A stretch of DNA of 64,000 nt from the NCBI GenBank assembly GCA_018466975.1, contig CM031561.1, positions 930,001 through 994,000 of the forward strand, read 5' to 3'. The notes below the pieces were generated by a model, which saw only the letters and a program-made list of their open reading frames with translations, was not told the DNA's origin and did no database searches. The position numbers and the translations under genes were made by a program. Source of the stretch: Sparassis latifolia (taxonomy: Eukaryota; Basidiomycota; Agaricomycetes; Polyporales; Sparassidaceae). Positions 31,358-43,821 of the stretch are shown here, in pieces; the stretch's first letter is position 1; every line of letters begins with the position of its first letter.

Positions 31358-33933
31358 ATGCTGTCGCGCCGTTTGACTTCCAGGCAGGGCCGTGGCTTAT
31401 GGTTAATCACCAAATGTGCAGTTCTATATCGCAGGTTTGCGACGGCTGCCCGCGACAATACCTCCACGTTGCGGAATATGGCTCTGGTAGCCCATATAGG
31501 TGAATTCGACTAGGTTCCTGAAGTATATCGCGTCCCTAAATCAGAAAACCCAGATTCCGGAAAGACTACCTTGACGGAGTCCATCTTGCTCAAGTCTTCA
31601 TACCTGTCTTCCGCTGGTACAGTAGACACCGGAAGCACTACAACAGATTTTCTACCAGCAGAGCGCGAGCGAGGTATCACCATCCAATCTGCCAGCATTC
31701 CAGTGAAGTGGAGAGATTGGACCTTCAACCTTATTGATACCCCGGGTCACGCTGACTTCGGCATGGAGGTGGAAAGTGCCAGTCGCGTGGTTGACGGTGC
31801 GGTTGTCTTGTTAGACTCTGTTGAGGGCGTTGAGGCACAGACGAAGGGTGTCTGGAGGCAGTTGGATAGGTAAGCGATGACCTAGGTGAGGATCATCTGG
31901 GTTAACACCGATATGGCTCATGAGCTCACCTGTGGTGACAGGTATGGTGTACGGTCAAGAATGGTGTTCCTCAACAAACTTGATCGAGCAGGAGCATCAT
32001 TCTCATCCTCGCTGTTGTCGCTTCTCTCTAACCGGCTACATCCCAAACCCATGGCGTTGGTCTTACCAATAGCTTCGTTCAATCCCGACGACTATGCACG
32101 GGGTGAACCCGGTATTCAAGGTCTCGTGGATCTCGTCGAGTGGGAGGTATGGAAATGGAATGAAGATGGCGAATCATCTCGTTACCCGCTTCCTTCCAAT
32201 GCCGAAGATCTTAAGCGAACCAACATCATCCCTCTGTCTCATCCCATACTTCCGCATCTGATTCCCGCTCGCACTGCATTACTCGAGAATCTCTCCATGT
32301 TCTCCGAAGACCTAATGGAAGCACTGCTCAGCCTGCCTACCGATGACCCTTCCCCTTACCTCGGCATCTCTGCGTCAACGATTATGCCTCATCTTCGGGC
32401 TGCAACCATTCGCAATGACATCCTGCCCGTGGTATGTGGTTCTGCCTTCAAACATGTGGGCACCGAACTAGTAATGAATTACGTCGGAGAGCTCTTCCCC
32501 AGTCCGCGTGATGTGGTTGACAGAGTCCCGGTACCTAATGCGCCCTTGCGCATGTTGGCATGGAAGGTAGGTTGGGACAAGCGGAAAGGATGGATGACAT
32601 TCGTGCGCGTATACTCGGGTAGGCACATTCAATGCATTCGTTATCGGCTCTGCCTGACTGACTGACTGCAGGAACGCTCACACGCCATACCACTATCGTC
32701 AACGCCACACGAAATCAGCGCGAGAAGCTCGCCAAAATCCTGCTGCTCTATGCTTCGCAGACGGAAGAGGTGGATTCGCTGCCTTTCGGCTCAGTCGGTG
32801 TGCTTCTTGGTCTCAGACATACTCGCACGGGTGACACGCTCGTCTCCACACAACATTCCTCGGACAATTCATCGCTGGGCGACATCGTGCCTCCTCCGGC
32901 AGTGATGTCGGCAGCAGTGATACCTCAAACGCAAGCCGATTTAGAGCCCGTCCAGAATGCTCTAATATCACTCGCACGGACTGACCCATCTGTCCGCATG
33001 GAGACACATGAAGGGCAGCTTCTGGTGCACGGTCTTGGCTCATTGCATCTCGAAATCGTAGAGAGCCGACTGAAAGATGAGTGGAAGGTGCAATTTGAAC
33101 TGGGCAAGCGTCGCGTGAGCTACCGTGAGGGCCTTGGCTCTGGGGACGCAAGGCCAAAACAAGAGGTGTGGACCACAGAAATCGCAGGGAAGCCTGTCTC
33201 CGTGTCGTTTGGCTTCACCGTCGAAGCTTTGGATGAGGGCGACCAGGGTAATCCGCTATGGGATGGTAATGTTGTGCTGGACAGCAAGAGGCAGCCTATG
33301 CGCCCATCGGACTTATTCGCTAACCAACAAGATCCAATGGCAAACATCTCTCGCGGCATCTTCGACGCGCTGTCAACTTCTCCGCACACTTCTCTGGCTC
33401 TCTCGCATGTCCGTGTCAAGTTTAACAGCTTCCGCTACCCCGTAGAGATCCCGTCATCCGTCCTCGCTGGTGCGAGCGCAGCCATCCTGCGCGACTGCAT
33501 CAAGAGCGCTGGAATGGGGCCTATCATGGAGCCTTACATCCGCCTAAAGATCACGGTGCCAGAGGATTCACTCGGAAAAGTCATCAAGGATCTGACTGAG
33601 CACGGCGGCGAAGTGCTTGACATGGCAACTGGCGCTCTCAATGCGGCGGGTACTGAGGAGGACGCAGAACCGTACTCTCACGACGGGGTGTACATCCCCC
33701 CAGATTGGCTGTCCCCGTCCGCCGTGACTGTGGCGGGCGACAGGTCGTCATCGTCGTCGATACTCCGGCGATCCGTACAAGCTCTTGCTCCCCTGAGTCA
33801 GATGCTCGACTATTCGAATCGGCTGCGTGCACTTTCCGGCGGTCAGGGCGTCTTCGAGATGGTGAATGCGGGTTTCAAAAAGGTGTCAGAGACGAGGAAG
33901 ATGGAGATTCTGCGGGAGATAGGTCGAGCATAG
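31358..33933 (+). CDS. MEF2: Mitochondrial elongation factor G2 (ribosome-recycling GTPase)
   Basis: With mitochondrial RRF, splits mitoribosomes after termination. Five exons (31358-31499, 31554-31869, 31942-32618, 32672-33933 with splice phases 1-1-2) total 2397 nt and give 798 residues. The basic N-terminus ([24 protein letters not shown]) is a mitochondrial presequence. GTPase motifs: G1 [14 protein letters not shown]2 [15 protein letters not shown]3 [15 protein letters not shown]4 NKLDRA and G5 GSAFKHVG. The ERGITIQSA sequence is the form found in the EF-G2 rather than EF-G1 group. EF-G domains II-V follow ([59 protein letters not shown]). A Ser-rich insertion (about 33730-33765) lies near the C-terminus. 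All catalytic motifs are intact. Confidence 0.92.
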
Positions 33934-34032
33934 TGGTGGTGACTCATGGTTTCATGATCTGATACCTCACGCACATTATCGTCGCTCTCTTCAGCTCCAC
34001 AGTGGACCCATGCATTAGTCGCACAATTATCA

Positions 34033-35914
34033 TCACATTTCCTTTCTCTCGTCCGCGTCGCCAAAAAGTACAGAACCATCCATCTCATCGTCGTCTTCCA
34101 CAGTAATGGCCTGATGAGACCTGAGTACTTGACTGAAGCTCAACATGCTCCCGCCCTCATCGTCACTATCCTCCCGCGGCGCACTCTCATAAAAGAGGGG
34201 CACAGGAGGCAGCGAGCGCGGAAACATTGACGGGGCAGGCGTCTCGGTGCGCTCTCTATCGTACTCGGGGAGGAACAGCGGCGTTCGCTCCCTCTGCGAG
34301 GCTCCGCTCGGCACGAAGTCCGGCGGAGCGATACTGCGCGCGCGGGGTCCAACCAGCCCCATGGGGGTCAACGACGGTGCTCGTGAGGGCGCGCGGATCG
34401 GTGGGTATGGCTCGACGATCACGCAGAGGCAGCGGCCTTGGATGTTAAAGCCCTGGTATCGGAGTTGCAGCTGTAGCTTTTGTTTGCTGTCCGTCTCATC
34501 CGGCACGAGGGCGGGCTCGATGGCGGGGGTGTTGAACTCTGCAACGATCTCTAGAGGCGATTCTACTGTAATGTCTGTAGGAGGCAGTTCGGAGAGCGCA
34601 GGTTCTGCGACTTCGTGCTTGACCGGTACTGTAGGGGTGTCCTCTGCTTCGTCGATTGTGATGAGGCTCGCGTCATCCAGGCCAGAGGGCAGCGGATGAT
34701 CCCCGGGCTCAATCGGTCGCACTATCGGTTCCTCGTTAGGTACCACCATCTCGACATCTCCGTCACCGTCTGCAATTTCTGGCTGCTCGTCGAGATTGAT
34801 GTCCTCGTTTTCGTGATATCCCCCAGCCACGAGCTTGCGGGCCCTTGCGGAGCGCCGCGGGGGCGCAGGAACGCTGGGGGATGCGCTGATCTGGTCCTCG
34901 TCGTCGTCACTAGAGATCACCATGGGCTCGTCCTCCTCGTCCGTGTCTCTCGCCCTCTGTTTGCCCTTTGTCTTTGGGCGCTTCGTGTTCTTCGCCCTAG
35001 AGGGCTTCTTTGCTGGCCGTTTCCTCCGCTTTTGCGTGGACGGCTCGGGGGACGGCGCCTTAGACGGTTCCTTGACAGCGGGCGGGGGAGGGTCCGGAGC
35101 GGGAACGAAGTGACGCGTCTACGGTAATTGAGCACCAACGCTGCGACAAATCGTGTATACTGAATCCTGTGTGCCTACCTTGATGAGCACGGAATGGGGC
35201 TCCATCTTCCGCAGGAAGTAGCCGAATTGGTATGTATCTGGTGGGACGATGTGAGTTGCTCGTATAAGCGGGTGGATGGAAGTCGAGCGTGCGTGACGTA
35301 CCGCCGCGATGCACGTCGACGCTGCCCCGCTTTGCGTTCGCGGGTCCGCCGGGGCCGAGCTGCGCGTCCGCTTCGTCGATCAGCTTCTGCAGGATTCTGC
35401 GACAAAAATGTTCGTCAGCTGGGTGGAGGGGTAGATGGGAAGCACGGACTGTGGACGCAGATCTGCGAGGACGTGCTGCAGCACGCGCTCGCTCATCCAC
35501 TCGACGTGACGTTCATCCAGGTACAACTATGTGCGGTGTGAGCTCTGGTGAAGAACAAGAGGGTGTAAGATTTTTGCTATTCACGTAAAGCGGGATCACG
35601 GTGGATGCGGAGATTCGGAGGTAGTAGACGTTGCGCACGCCGAAGCGCATCGTTACAGTTATTGCAGGTCGACTTACGGGAGTGAGAGATTGTTCTGGCC
35701 TAAGATAATCGTCGCAGTCAATCAAGGAGAGCGCGTTCGCTCGTGACCATACGCGTCCATCACCTGACTCGGGCGCGGTGTGCTCGATTCGCAGGATACC
35801 GCGAAATTCAGTGACCAGTCTGATTACTTTCAACGGCACTTCGGCCGCACTGATAGTTTCCACAAAATGAAGCAGGTCCTCGTCACATTCTACACGAAAA
35901 TCGTACAGCTCTTC
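34033..35914 (-). CDS. Unrecognised acidic nuclear-type protein; start codon unresolved
   Basis: I do not recognise this family. After splicing the N-terminal part reads LYDFRVECDEDLLHFVETIS, VWSRANALSLIDCDDYL, VRNVYYLRISASTVIPLY, LDERHVEWMSERVLQHVLAD, ILQKLIDEADAQLGPG, DTYQFGYFLRKMEPHSVLIK and TRHFVPAPDPPPP, with about four short introns. It is globular in character and looks conserved. Next comes a strongly basic stretch (KRRKRPAKKPSRAKNTKRPK) that looks like a nuclear signal, then acidic disordered sequence (ISSDDDEDQ, DGDGDVEMVVP) around one ordered block (LQLRYQGFNIQGRCLCVIVE PYPP) and an acidic tail (DDEMDGSVLFGDADE). The reading frame has a TGA at 35917-35915, no in-frame ATG upstream of FVETIS and only 55 bp to the stop of the XDH gene. 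A missed 5' exon, a non-AUG start or a frameshift are possible. Confidence 0.65.
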
Positions 35915-35969
35915 TCAAACATCCAAATACACCTCTTTTATCCTTCTAGGCTGAACACCAGCTCGGGAC

Positions 35970-37654
35970 TTAGTGGTCGTTAGGAGAGACGTCGGGGCCG
36001 GAGATGATCGCCTTGATGACGCCCTTGCCGTCCGCGCTTTTCCCAGCCTTGGTGGTCTCGAACGCCTCGATTGCGGCTGTGAACGGGTACCTGTGCAAGG
36101 CTCCAGCTGAGTGTGAGAGCTAGCGAGGATCACCGATATTCGTACCTGTGTGTGACAAGGGGCTTGAGATCGATCTTGCCCTGCGACACGAGGGCGAGAG
36201 CGAGGGGGTAGTCGCCGGGCTATAGTCAACTGTGTAAGGATGAAGTGCACGGAGCGAAGGGGTGCCACGTACGCCATAGCGGAAGGAGCCCTTGAAGTTC
36301 AGCTCCTTGACCAGCAGGGTCGTGATCGGGATGGTGATCTCAGCGCTGCCCATACCGACCTACCACGGGCGATCCTAGTGAGCAACGCACCCACACGACA
36401 AACGCACTGCACGGGGCTCGCACACCTGAACGTAGGTCCCGCCCCGCCGCGCGACGATGATGCCGGTCTGGATGGACACCTCCGCGCCGCTCGCGTCTAC
36501 GACGAGGTCGATCGACTTCGGGCCGCGCTCCTCGATGCCGAGCTTTTCCTTCATGGTGCGCGCGTTGCGCTCCGAGTACGCGAGCTTGCTCTCGTTCGGC
36601 TCCGGCTTCGGCGGGAGGTACGTCTCCGTCGCGGCGTACTGCTTCGCGAACTCGAGGCGCGAGGGCACGATGTCCACCGAGATGATGCGCGACGCGCCGA
36701 GCGCGCGCGCGACGGCAAGGCAGAGGAGCCCGACGGGGCCCGCGCCGAAGACGACCACGCTCTGGTTGGTCTTCAGCCCGGCAATGTTGGCGACGGCGTG
36801 CACGGCCACGGAGAGGGGCTCCATCTGCAGGCAAGGTCAGACTGCTGCGAACTGACGGTAGGAGGAACAGAATCTCGCACCATCGCACCGTCCTCGAGTG
36901 AAAGCTGTGCCGGGAGCTTGTAGCAGAGGTCTGCGGGTATACGGTAGTACCGCGCGAGGGTACCGTCGTAGGGCGGGGTCGCGGCGAAGATAATATCAGG
37001 GCACAGCTGTGTATGAAGTTGAATGCAATCAGGCTTTGAGACTTTGTACCACAGGGGTATGCGTACCTCGTACCGTCCGCGCTTGCAGTCTTCGCAAACG
37101 CGGCAAGTCGCGCCGGGCTCCATTGCGACACGATCGCCCGGTTGTAGGGTGTGTACATTCTTGCCCACTGGAGTTTGGTGTCAGGGAAAGTAGTAAATGA
37201 ACAGGATGGGGAAAATGACCTTTCGAAATTAGGCCGGAAGACTCGTGTCCGAGAACCTGTTTAATTTGAATTAATGGAGAGCATATAGTCAGTATTCCGT
37301 AAGACTAATACCATTGGGTCCTTGACAATAAAGTCGCCGATACGACCTGCAACGAGGTAGTGGACCTGGAGAGAGGTCGGCTCATGCAGCGATAGCATAT
37401 AGTCGTGCATACGTCGGAACCGCAGATACCTAGATCGAGCAAGATCAGAGTGAGAACTAGTTGGAGAAGTGCGGTAAGGACGTACCCGTCTTTTTCACCT
37501 CGACCAAGACCTCATCATCGAGGACTGTTGGAAAGGATGGAGTCAGAAGGCGAACGGCGGGTCAGAGGACGAGAAACTCACTGTCGGGGATGGGACGTTC
37601 CTCGTACACAACATCTTCGACTGCGCGGAGGACGAAAGAAGGGTTGGTCGACAT
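35970..37654 (-). CDS. XYL2: Xylitol dehydrogenase / D-xylulose reductase (zinc MDR family)
   Basis: NAD-dependent oxidation of xylitol to D-xylulose in pentose catabolism. Start MSTNPSFVLRAVEDVVYEER (37654). Spliced pieces give GICGSD and VHYLVAGRIGDFIVKDPM, VLGHESSG (catalytic zinc ligands), the structural zinc cluster CRVCEDCKRGRYE|LCPD, YDGTLARYYRIPADLCYKLP, EPLSVAVHAV, and the dinucleotide fold FGAGPVGLLCLAVARALGA with Asp in IISVDI, which predicts NAD rather than NADP. The end is TTLLVKELNFKGSFRYG, PGDYPLALALVSQGKIDLKP and AIEAFETTKAGK. Eight or nine introns. Codons strongly favour C/G third positions, as in MET6, suggesting high expression. Sorbitol or arabitol dehydrogenase is a possible alternative. 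Confidence 0.88.
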
Positions 37655-38214
37655 GGTAGATAGTAAAGTGGAGAGAGGGAGCAAGTTTGGTAGGATTGCG
37701 AGGAGCGGGACTTTTGAGGAGGGGTGGGAGACCGGACCGCCAACCGATAGATGTCTGGGCCGTGACTCCCTAGGGAGCTTCGTAGCTGGGATAAGATGCA
37801 GAAGCAGGACCCCATCGATGGATTCGCATTGCGCACTCGGGCGGGGCTCTAGCGTCCGCCGTCTCCCAGACATACCTGCCATATAAGGGGATGCTATTTC
37901 CAAATGGGGACGGCGGGCGGCGGGCCGAGAACGTCTGCGATCGGCGGTGGAGACTGGCGCTGGCGGGGACTGGCGCTGGGCGGGAGACTGGAGAAGGGGG
38001 ATGGGTTGGGAATCGATGGCGTAAACGAGCGTAGACTGTGGCGAGCGTACTCAAGGCCGCACTCATTAGCCCGGGTCCGCCTTCTTTTCCTCCCACTGGG
38101 GACAGGCGCTCCCAGTCCTTTCTCACGCCTAATCTATAAAGTATTGCGTCTTCACTCCCAGCTCCTTCCATCTCTCCCTCCATCATCTTCTTCCCCACCC
38201 GCCTTCGTCTCACC
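37655..38214. promoter_or_regulatory. Divergent promoter region XYL2 / MET6
   Basis: 560 bp. It contains an imperfect direct repeat of 16-17 bp, GACTGGCGCTGGCGGG (37952-37967) and GACTGGCGCTGGGCGGG (37968-37984), and the MET6 TATA box. A TTATAT on the minus strand (37881-37886) may serve XYL2. Confidence 0.55.
38135..38140 (+). promoter_or_regulatory. TATA box of MET6
   Basis: TATAAA 75-80 bp upstream of the ATG, followed by a long C/T-rich tract (38150-38210), a combination typical of strongly expressed fungal genes. Confidence 0.65.
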
Positions 38215-40973
38215 ATGGTCGCCTCCAGCGTTTTGGGTTTCCCCCGTATCGGTATGTCCTGCACCCTTTCTTTTTTTCCGGCACTCACCCTGCTCGCGCT
38301 CTAGGTGCAAACCGTGAGGTGAAAAAAGCCGTGGAAAGCTACTGGGCTGGCAAAATCTCTGCCGAAGCCTTAACCAAGGTTGCTGCCGACGTCAAGAAGA
38401 CTACCTGGACCAGCCTCAAGGCCAGAGGCGTAGATCTCATCCCCAGGTGACCCTATCGTCCCGAGGCGCGTAGCCTTCTGCTCATCTTCGTCCACAGCGG
38501 TGATTTCTCCCTCTATGATCACGTCCTCGATCACTCCGCCGCTTTCAACGCCATTCCCAAGCGTTACCTCGGCCATGGCCTCTCCGCGCTCGATGTATAT
38601 TTCGCCATGGGCCGCGGTCGTCAGGCGGACGGCGTCGACGTGCCTGCGTCTGAGATGAAGAAGTGGTGAGTATCTTCATCAGGCGATCTGTGCTTCTATC
38701 GCGCCATCTTCTTTAAGCGCTGAGATGGGTACTGATGGCGTAATGTCAGGTTCGACTCCAATTACCACTTCGTCGTCCCCGAGTTTGCAGAGGACACCGA
38801 TTTCAAGCTCAACTTCAACAAGGCCCTCGAGGAGTACAACGAGGCGAAGGCCATCGGCATCGTCACCCGCCCCGTCGTCCTTGGGCCCCTCTCCTTCCTT
38901 GCCCTCGGTAAGGCTGCCAAGGAGGCGAAGGCCGGTTTCGAGCCCATCACACTCCTCCCCAGGCTCCTCCCCGTCTACAAGCAGCTTCTTGCTGATCTCA
39001 AGGCGGCCGGCGTGGAGTCCGTCCAGATCGATGAACCCGTGTTGGTCCTCGACTCTGCTGCTGGTCTGGAAAAGCGGTTCTCTGCTGCCTACGTGGAACT
39101 TGAGCCCGTCTCTCCCAAGATCGTGCTGACGACGTACTACGGGCGCCTCGACTCCAACCTCACGTTCGTCGCCAAGCTCCCCGTCGCCGGTCTCCACATC
39201 GACCTCGATCGCGCTCCTGGTCAACTTGACCAGGTGATCGCAGCTGTTAAGCCCACGAGCATCGTCCTGTCCCTCGGTGTTGTCTCCGGCCGCAACATCT
39301 GGAAGACCGACCTCCAGGCAGCAATCAAGCTCGGCCAGAAGACGATCGATGCCCTCGGCGCTGACCGCGTCATCATCGCAACCTCCTCTTCGCTCCTGCA
39401 TACGCCCGTTACGCTTGATGCTGAGAATAAGCTCACGCCGGATCAGAAGGACTGGTTCTCGTTCGCGCTCGAGAAGGCCAGCGAGGTCGCCGTCGTCGCC
39501 GCTGTTCTCTCCGGCTCCCAGGACCCCAAGGTAGCCGAGGCCCTCGCGGCGAACACCGCGTCCATCGCTAAGCGTCGCGAGTTCGAGCGTACATCGGACG
39601 ATGCGGTACGGAAGCGCGTCGCTGCTATCACCCCTGATATGCTGGAGCGCAAGAGTCCCTTTGCTGTCCGCAAGGAGGTGCAGCAGAAGTATCTCAACCT
39701 GCCTAAGTTCCCCACTACTACCATCGGTTCCTTCCCGGTAAGCAGCCTATCGACTCGTGGTGGGAGGATATATATTAACAATTTGGATACAGCAAACGAA
39801 GGAGATCCGTACCGCTCGTGCGAAGCTCAACAAGAAGGAAATCACCGTGGAGCAGTACAACGAGTTCATCAAGAAGGAGATCGAGAGCGTCGTACGCTTC
39901 CAGGAGTCGATCGGCCTTGACCTCCTTGTCCACGGTGAGCCGGAGCGGAACGACATGGTGCAGTACTTCGGCGAGCAGCTCGAGGGCTTCGTCTTCACCC
40001 AGAATGGTTGGGTGCAGAGCTACGGCTCTCGGTAAGTAATTCAATGCGACGTCGCGTCGACGTTAACTGATGATGGATTTCTGCCAGCTACGTCCGTCCC
40101 CCAATCGTCGTCTCCGATGTTCGCCGTTCTGGCCCGATGACCGTCGCGTGGAGCAGCTACGCGCAGAGCCTCACGACCAAACCCATGAAGGGTATGTTGA
40201 CTGGCCCCGTCACTATCCTCAACTGGTCCTTCCCCCGTGCGGATGTCTCCCGTGAGCTCCAGTGCAAGCAGCTTGCGCTTGCCCTCCGCGACGAAGTCGG
40301 CGACCTCGAGAAGGCCGGCATCAAGGCTGTCCAGGTGGACGAGCCCGCTCTTCGTGAGGGCGTGAGTCCCGTGTATCACTACAATATCGCTCGTTATTCA
40401 TCTCGCATTGCCCCTCTAGCTGCCTCTCCGTAAGGCCGACTGGGAGCCTTACCTAAACTGGGCGCTGCCGTCATTTAAGATCGCGACGGCGGGCGTGTCC
40501 GACGCGCTGCAAACGCACTCGCACTTCTGCTACTCCGACTTCGACGACATCTTCCCGTCGATCCAGGCGCTCGATGCGGACGTCATCTCCATCGAGGCCT
40601 CCAAGAGCGACATGAAGCTGCTCAACACGTTCAAGCACTACGGGTACTCGAACCAGATTGGGCCCGGTGTCTACGACATCCACTCACCGCGTGTCCCCGG
40701 CGAGCAGGAGATCAAGGACCGCATAGCGTCTATGCTCCAGATCCTTCCCGAGTCGCTCCTTTTCGTCAACCCTGTATGTACTTTACCTCTCTGTGTGAAC
40801 GTGCTTGCTGACCTTTTGTCTTGCAGGACTGTGGTCTGAAGACTCGCGGCTGGAAGGAGACAGAGGGTAAGTGACATCCACTGTGGTACAACTGTGGTTG
40901 CTGATCGTCTCCCGCAGCATCGCTCAAGAATGTCGTCACTGCCGCCCGCTGGGCGCGCCAGACATACGCTTAA
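38215..40973 (+). CDS. MET6: Cobalamin-independent methionine synthase
   Basis: Transfers methyl from 5-methyltetrahydropteroyl-triglutamate to homocysteine. The ATG at 38215 gives [20 protein letters not shown], split by an intron after the PRIG codons. Family blocks: N-terminal barrel ([65 protein letters not shown]), linker ([20 protein letters not shown]) and C-terminal barrel ([71 protein letters not shown]). Zinc ligands are in [11 protein letters not shown] (His, Cys), [14 protein letters not shown] (Glu) and [11 protein letters not shown] (Cys). It ends [10 protein letters not shown] at TAA 40971-40973. About nine introns. Strong C-ending codon bias and the upstream TATA/CT-rich promoter indicate high expression. 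Confidence 0.96.
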
Positions 40974-41413
40974 ATGCGTCACTAATTGCGCTTCAACAGC
41001 GCCCGTACGCGGTGAACTTATCAGCGCGCTCTCAACGAGTCGGCCTGAAGTTATTCAACCCCGGGTAGTTGTTGGCAAAACGTGTTGGGCCGTGGTGCCA
41101 TATGGTCGCGCGGCAGGCTGCGCAGGTCGGTAGACTTGCTCGCCGTACGTTGGGCACGGGAGGCCAGCGTTGCGGTGGAGCTGCGCGGCTTGCGGTTGGT
41201 AGTCGTGTGGATGCGGATTTCAACAATCCCAGAGTAGACCCTTCAACTGCGTGGATCATATGTACTATGGCATCAATACATGCGTGTGTGCTAACGTTGT
41301 AGTAAGTTAGATAAGTGTGAATGGTGTAACAGTCAGTCAGATACAGTCTGGTCCTGTGTTAGTACAACAACATCAATAAAACTAACACATTACAACACAT
41401 CCCTCCGTTTGAT
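40974..41413. other. Convergent intergenic region, MET6 / DUF2985 gene
   Basis: 440 bp holding both 3' ends. A GC-rich plus-strand ORF (41069-41302) has no recognisable features and is not supported. Confidence 0.5.
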
Positions 41414-43821
41414 TCATCTCCAGTCGCCTGCTAGCTCTGCTGCAGTTGGGATGGTCATCTCCTCAGTGATATAAATAGATGGCAAGCCGGAGACCCTTTC
41501 ATGCCACTGCCGGCCTTCCTGAACGGTGAAATCCACAGCTCGCGTCTTCTGGTTCAACATCGCGGGCGACGTGTCGGTAGTAGAAGCCTCTGCATGTTCT
41601 GCAACCTCGGGGATCCTCGACATAACCCCCGCCGATGCTACGGTCGCTTTCGGGGAGTCCATCGAGAGCGCAAGGCGCAGCCGTTCCGTCACCTCCTTGA
41701 CCCGCTTGGTCTTCCGTCCACCCCAATAGATGTAGAAAGCCGCGAGTATTCCAGCAAGCTGAGTGATAGAGGTTAGCGAGGGCCCGCAGGAGTTGAGCGA
41801 TGAACGTACGAATGCGAAAGGCAGAGTCGTGGCCGTCGTCCACGCAGGTCGTTGAAATCTATGCGACTTGTCAGACTGACGCACGACGTGCGTTCGAGTG
41901 GCGTTACCTATTCATCGACCACATACAAGCGCTCAAGAGGCACTGCAGAGATGGCATTTGCCATTAAGAAATAGCTGCTAGTACTAATCGGAGATAAAAC
42001 TTACTTGAAAGAATGAGTTCAAGTCGTTCAACACGCAGATCAGCACCGCGATACTGGTCAGGGTTCAGTGAACTGGTTGTAAAAATAACGAAAAGCTCTT
42101 ACCTGATAGGAAATGCCTACGGGGAGAACTGTGAGCTGACGATACATTCGCAGATGAAAGCAACTTACCCGATGAGTCGGGGTACCGTGAGGGCGGTACC
42201 ACGTCTGCGACTTCATAAATTTATGTTGTTCTAAGATGCCGTGTGGGGAGAGAGCACAATGGTCACACGAAATGACAGTACTCACGATAATGCAGATCAA
42301 TTTGCTCCCCCTCAGAAAGAACGTGAACGTAGTTCTCATCGTAGATAGGATCAGGTAAGTCGTCCACGTCATACAATTCGGGTAGACCAGCTTTCTTGCG
42401 CAGGAGCCTTGTTCGCCGCTTGTAATACCAGATTTTATAGATTCCTGCGCACATCATGGTCAGCTTTGGACGCTCACGACTGAGCATCAAATAGTATAAT
42501 TCACGGTAGGTATCCTCCAATCGAAAGGGTATCAGGCCGATACTGGTAATTGAGAAAAGGCCTGCGGATATTGGTGAGACATCGATTATGGTGTCAATAA
42601 ACTATGCTTACTGGTCAACACCTGCTGAGACAGCTCCACCCAAAATCCTTGGGTATGACTGTTATGCAGATTGATAATCTTAACCAAGAAAAGTACGAGG
42701 CCGGTTCCCCAGAATACTGAAAGCAAATCATCTTCACCAACATGTACATAGCGGAGATGCATTCAAAGCTTACCGACAAGAAATCCATAAATTGCGGTAA
42801 CGATCTAAGTCGACGAACGATGAGATCGAATACCGTACTGTATTTGAAGTGAATACTCACGCCTAGGGCTAGGTCCGTCATGGAAACGGTTGTGAATATT
42901 CCCGAAGTGTACTTACACAAAATCAAAACCTACGAGTCTTCACGAAAGACCACACTCCCTGCATCACCCGTCTGAATTGGTCTTGCTTAGTGAGGACATC
43001 TTCAACATGCTGGTCCAAGCTGTCTTCATGACGGATCTCCCCCCGTTCGTGATCGGTCGCAGTAGACTTCGCTCGAGATAGTACCACCACCGGCTTCCGA
43101 GAGTAGAAAGACAACGGAGGACTGGGTAGGGTAGGACGTCAGGGACCTAGGCAGAAAGCATACGTTGTATAGCATACATCACTATAGCATTTGCTGCGTT
43201 TGTAAGAGTGGATACCGTAGCAACCTGAGGGTCTTCAGGGTAGAATGTCAGTGAAGTAGAAAGGAGTAAGGACGCGACGAACTCACCTATCACATCCAGG
43301 TGTTCCACAATATCGTCAGGATGATGCTCGCCGTACCAAGAGTCCGTGTATGATTCTGAATGAGACACGCTGAGGGCACTGCCAATACGTCCATCTTCAT
43401 CATCTGCTGGTACCACTATATCTGCCTGCTGTCCTTGTAAGGATATCGTATCCGACCGGCCACGGTGTTGTGAGGCAGAAGATCTCCGTCTTCCAGGGCC
43501 AGACGGATATAACAATGCATTGTCCTCGCTTTGCGCTCCAACTGTCAGAGACTGAGCTCTTCTGCTCCTACCAGCGAGACAATGCTGCGAAACTTTACTT
43601 GGGCGCCTTGATAGCGAAGAGTCTTTCCCCTCATTCGGAAAGCTAGCAGATGGTGGACGAGTACGAATCTCCGAGCGAATAGTATCACGAGGAGTCAGGG
43701 TAACTGGACTCGAAGGCGTGAAAATACCGGAGAGCGAGCGATCTCGTGGTCGTGTAGAGGGTGGACGTTCGTCGGGATCCTCCAAAGATGTGTAACCGCT
43801 CTTGACTCTGACAGACGGCAT
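41414..43821 (-). CDS. Integral membrane protein, DUF2985 family
   Basis: Function unknown; the family is fungal and often co-listed with PLAC8-type membrane proteins. ATG at 43821 (MPSVRVKSGYTSLEDPDERP). The first 220 residues are Ser/Arg/Pro-rich and disordered, with possible phosphosites. Membrane and DUF2985 blocks follow: ATVSTLTNAANAIVMYAIQR, IVTAIYGFLVVFWGTGLVLF, GLFSITSIGLIPFRLEDTYR, YLMLSRERPKLTMMCAGIYK (family hallmark ERPKLT), IWYYKRRTRLLRKKAGLPEL, FMKSQTWYRPHGTPTHRAFP, LICVLNDLNSFFQ, NRFQRPAWTTATTLPFAF and ITQLAGILAAFYIYWGGRKT, then a cytosolic tail. About ten introns. Several junctions in the middle (42060-43130) were inferred, not fully traced. Same strand as FMP27, with its promoter in the 577-bp gap. 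Confidence 0.82.

Noticed and set aside
38749..38759. GGTTCGACTCC, a perfect tRNA B-box-like word
   Set aside because: It lies at the start of a MET6 exon (WFDSNYHF) with no A-box or cloverleaf around it.
41069..41302. GC-rich 77-codon ORF after MET6
   Set aside because: Composition-driven, in the 3' flank of MET6, no family match.
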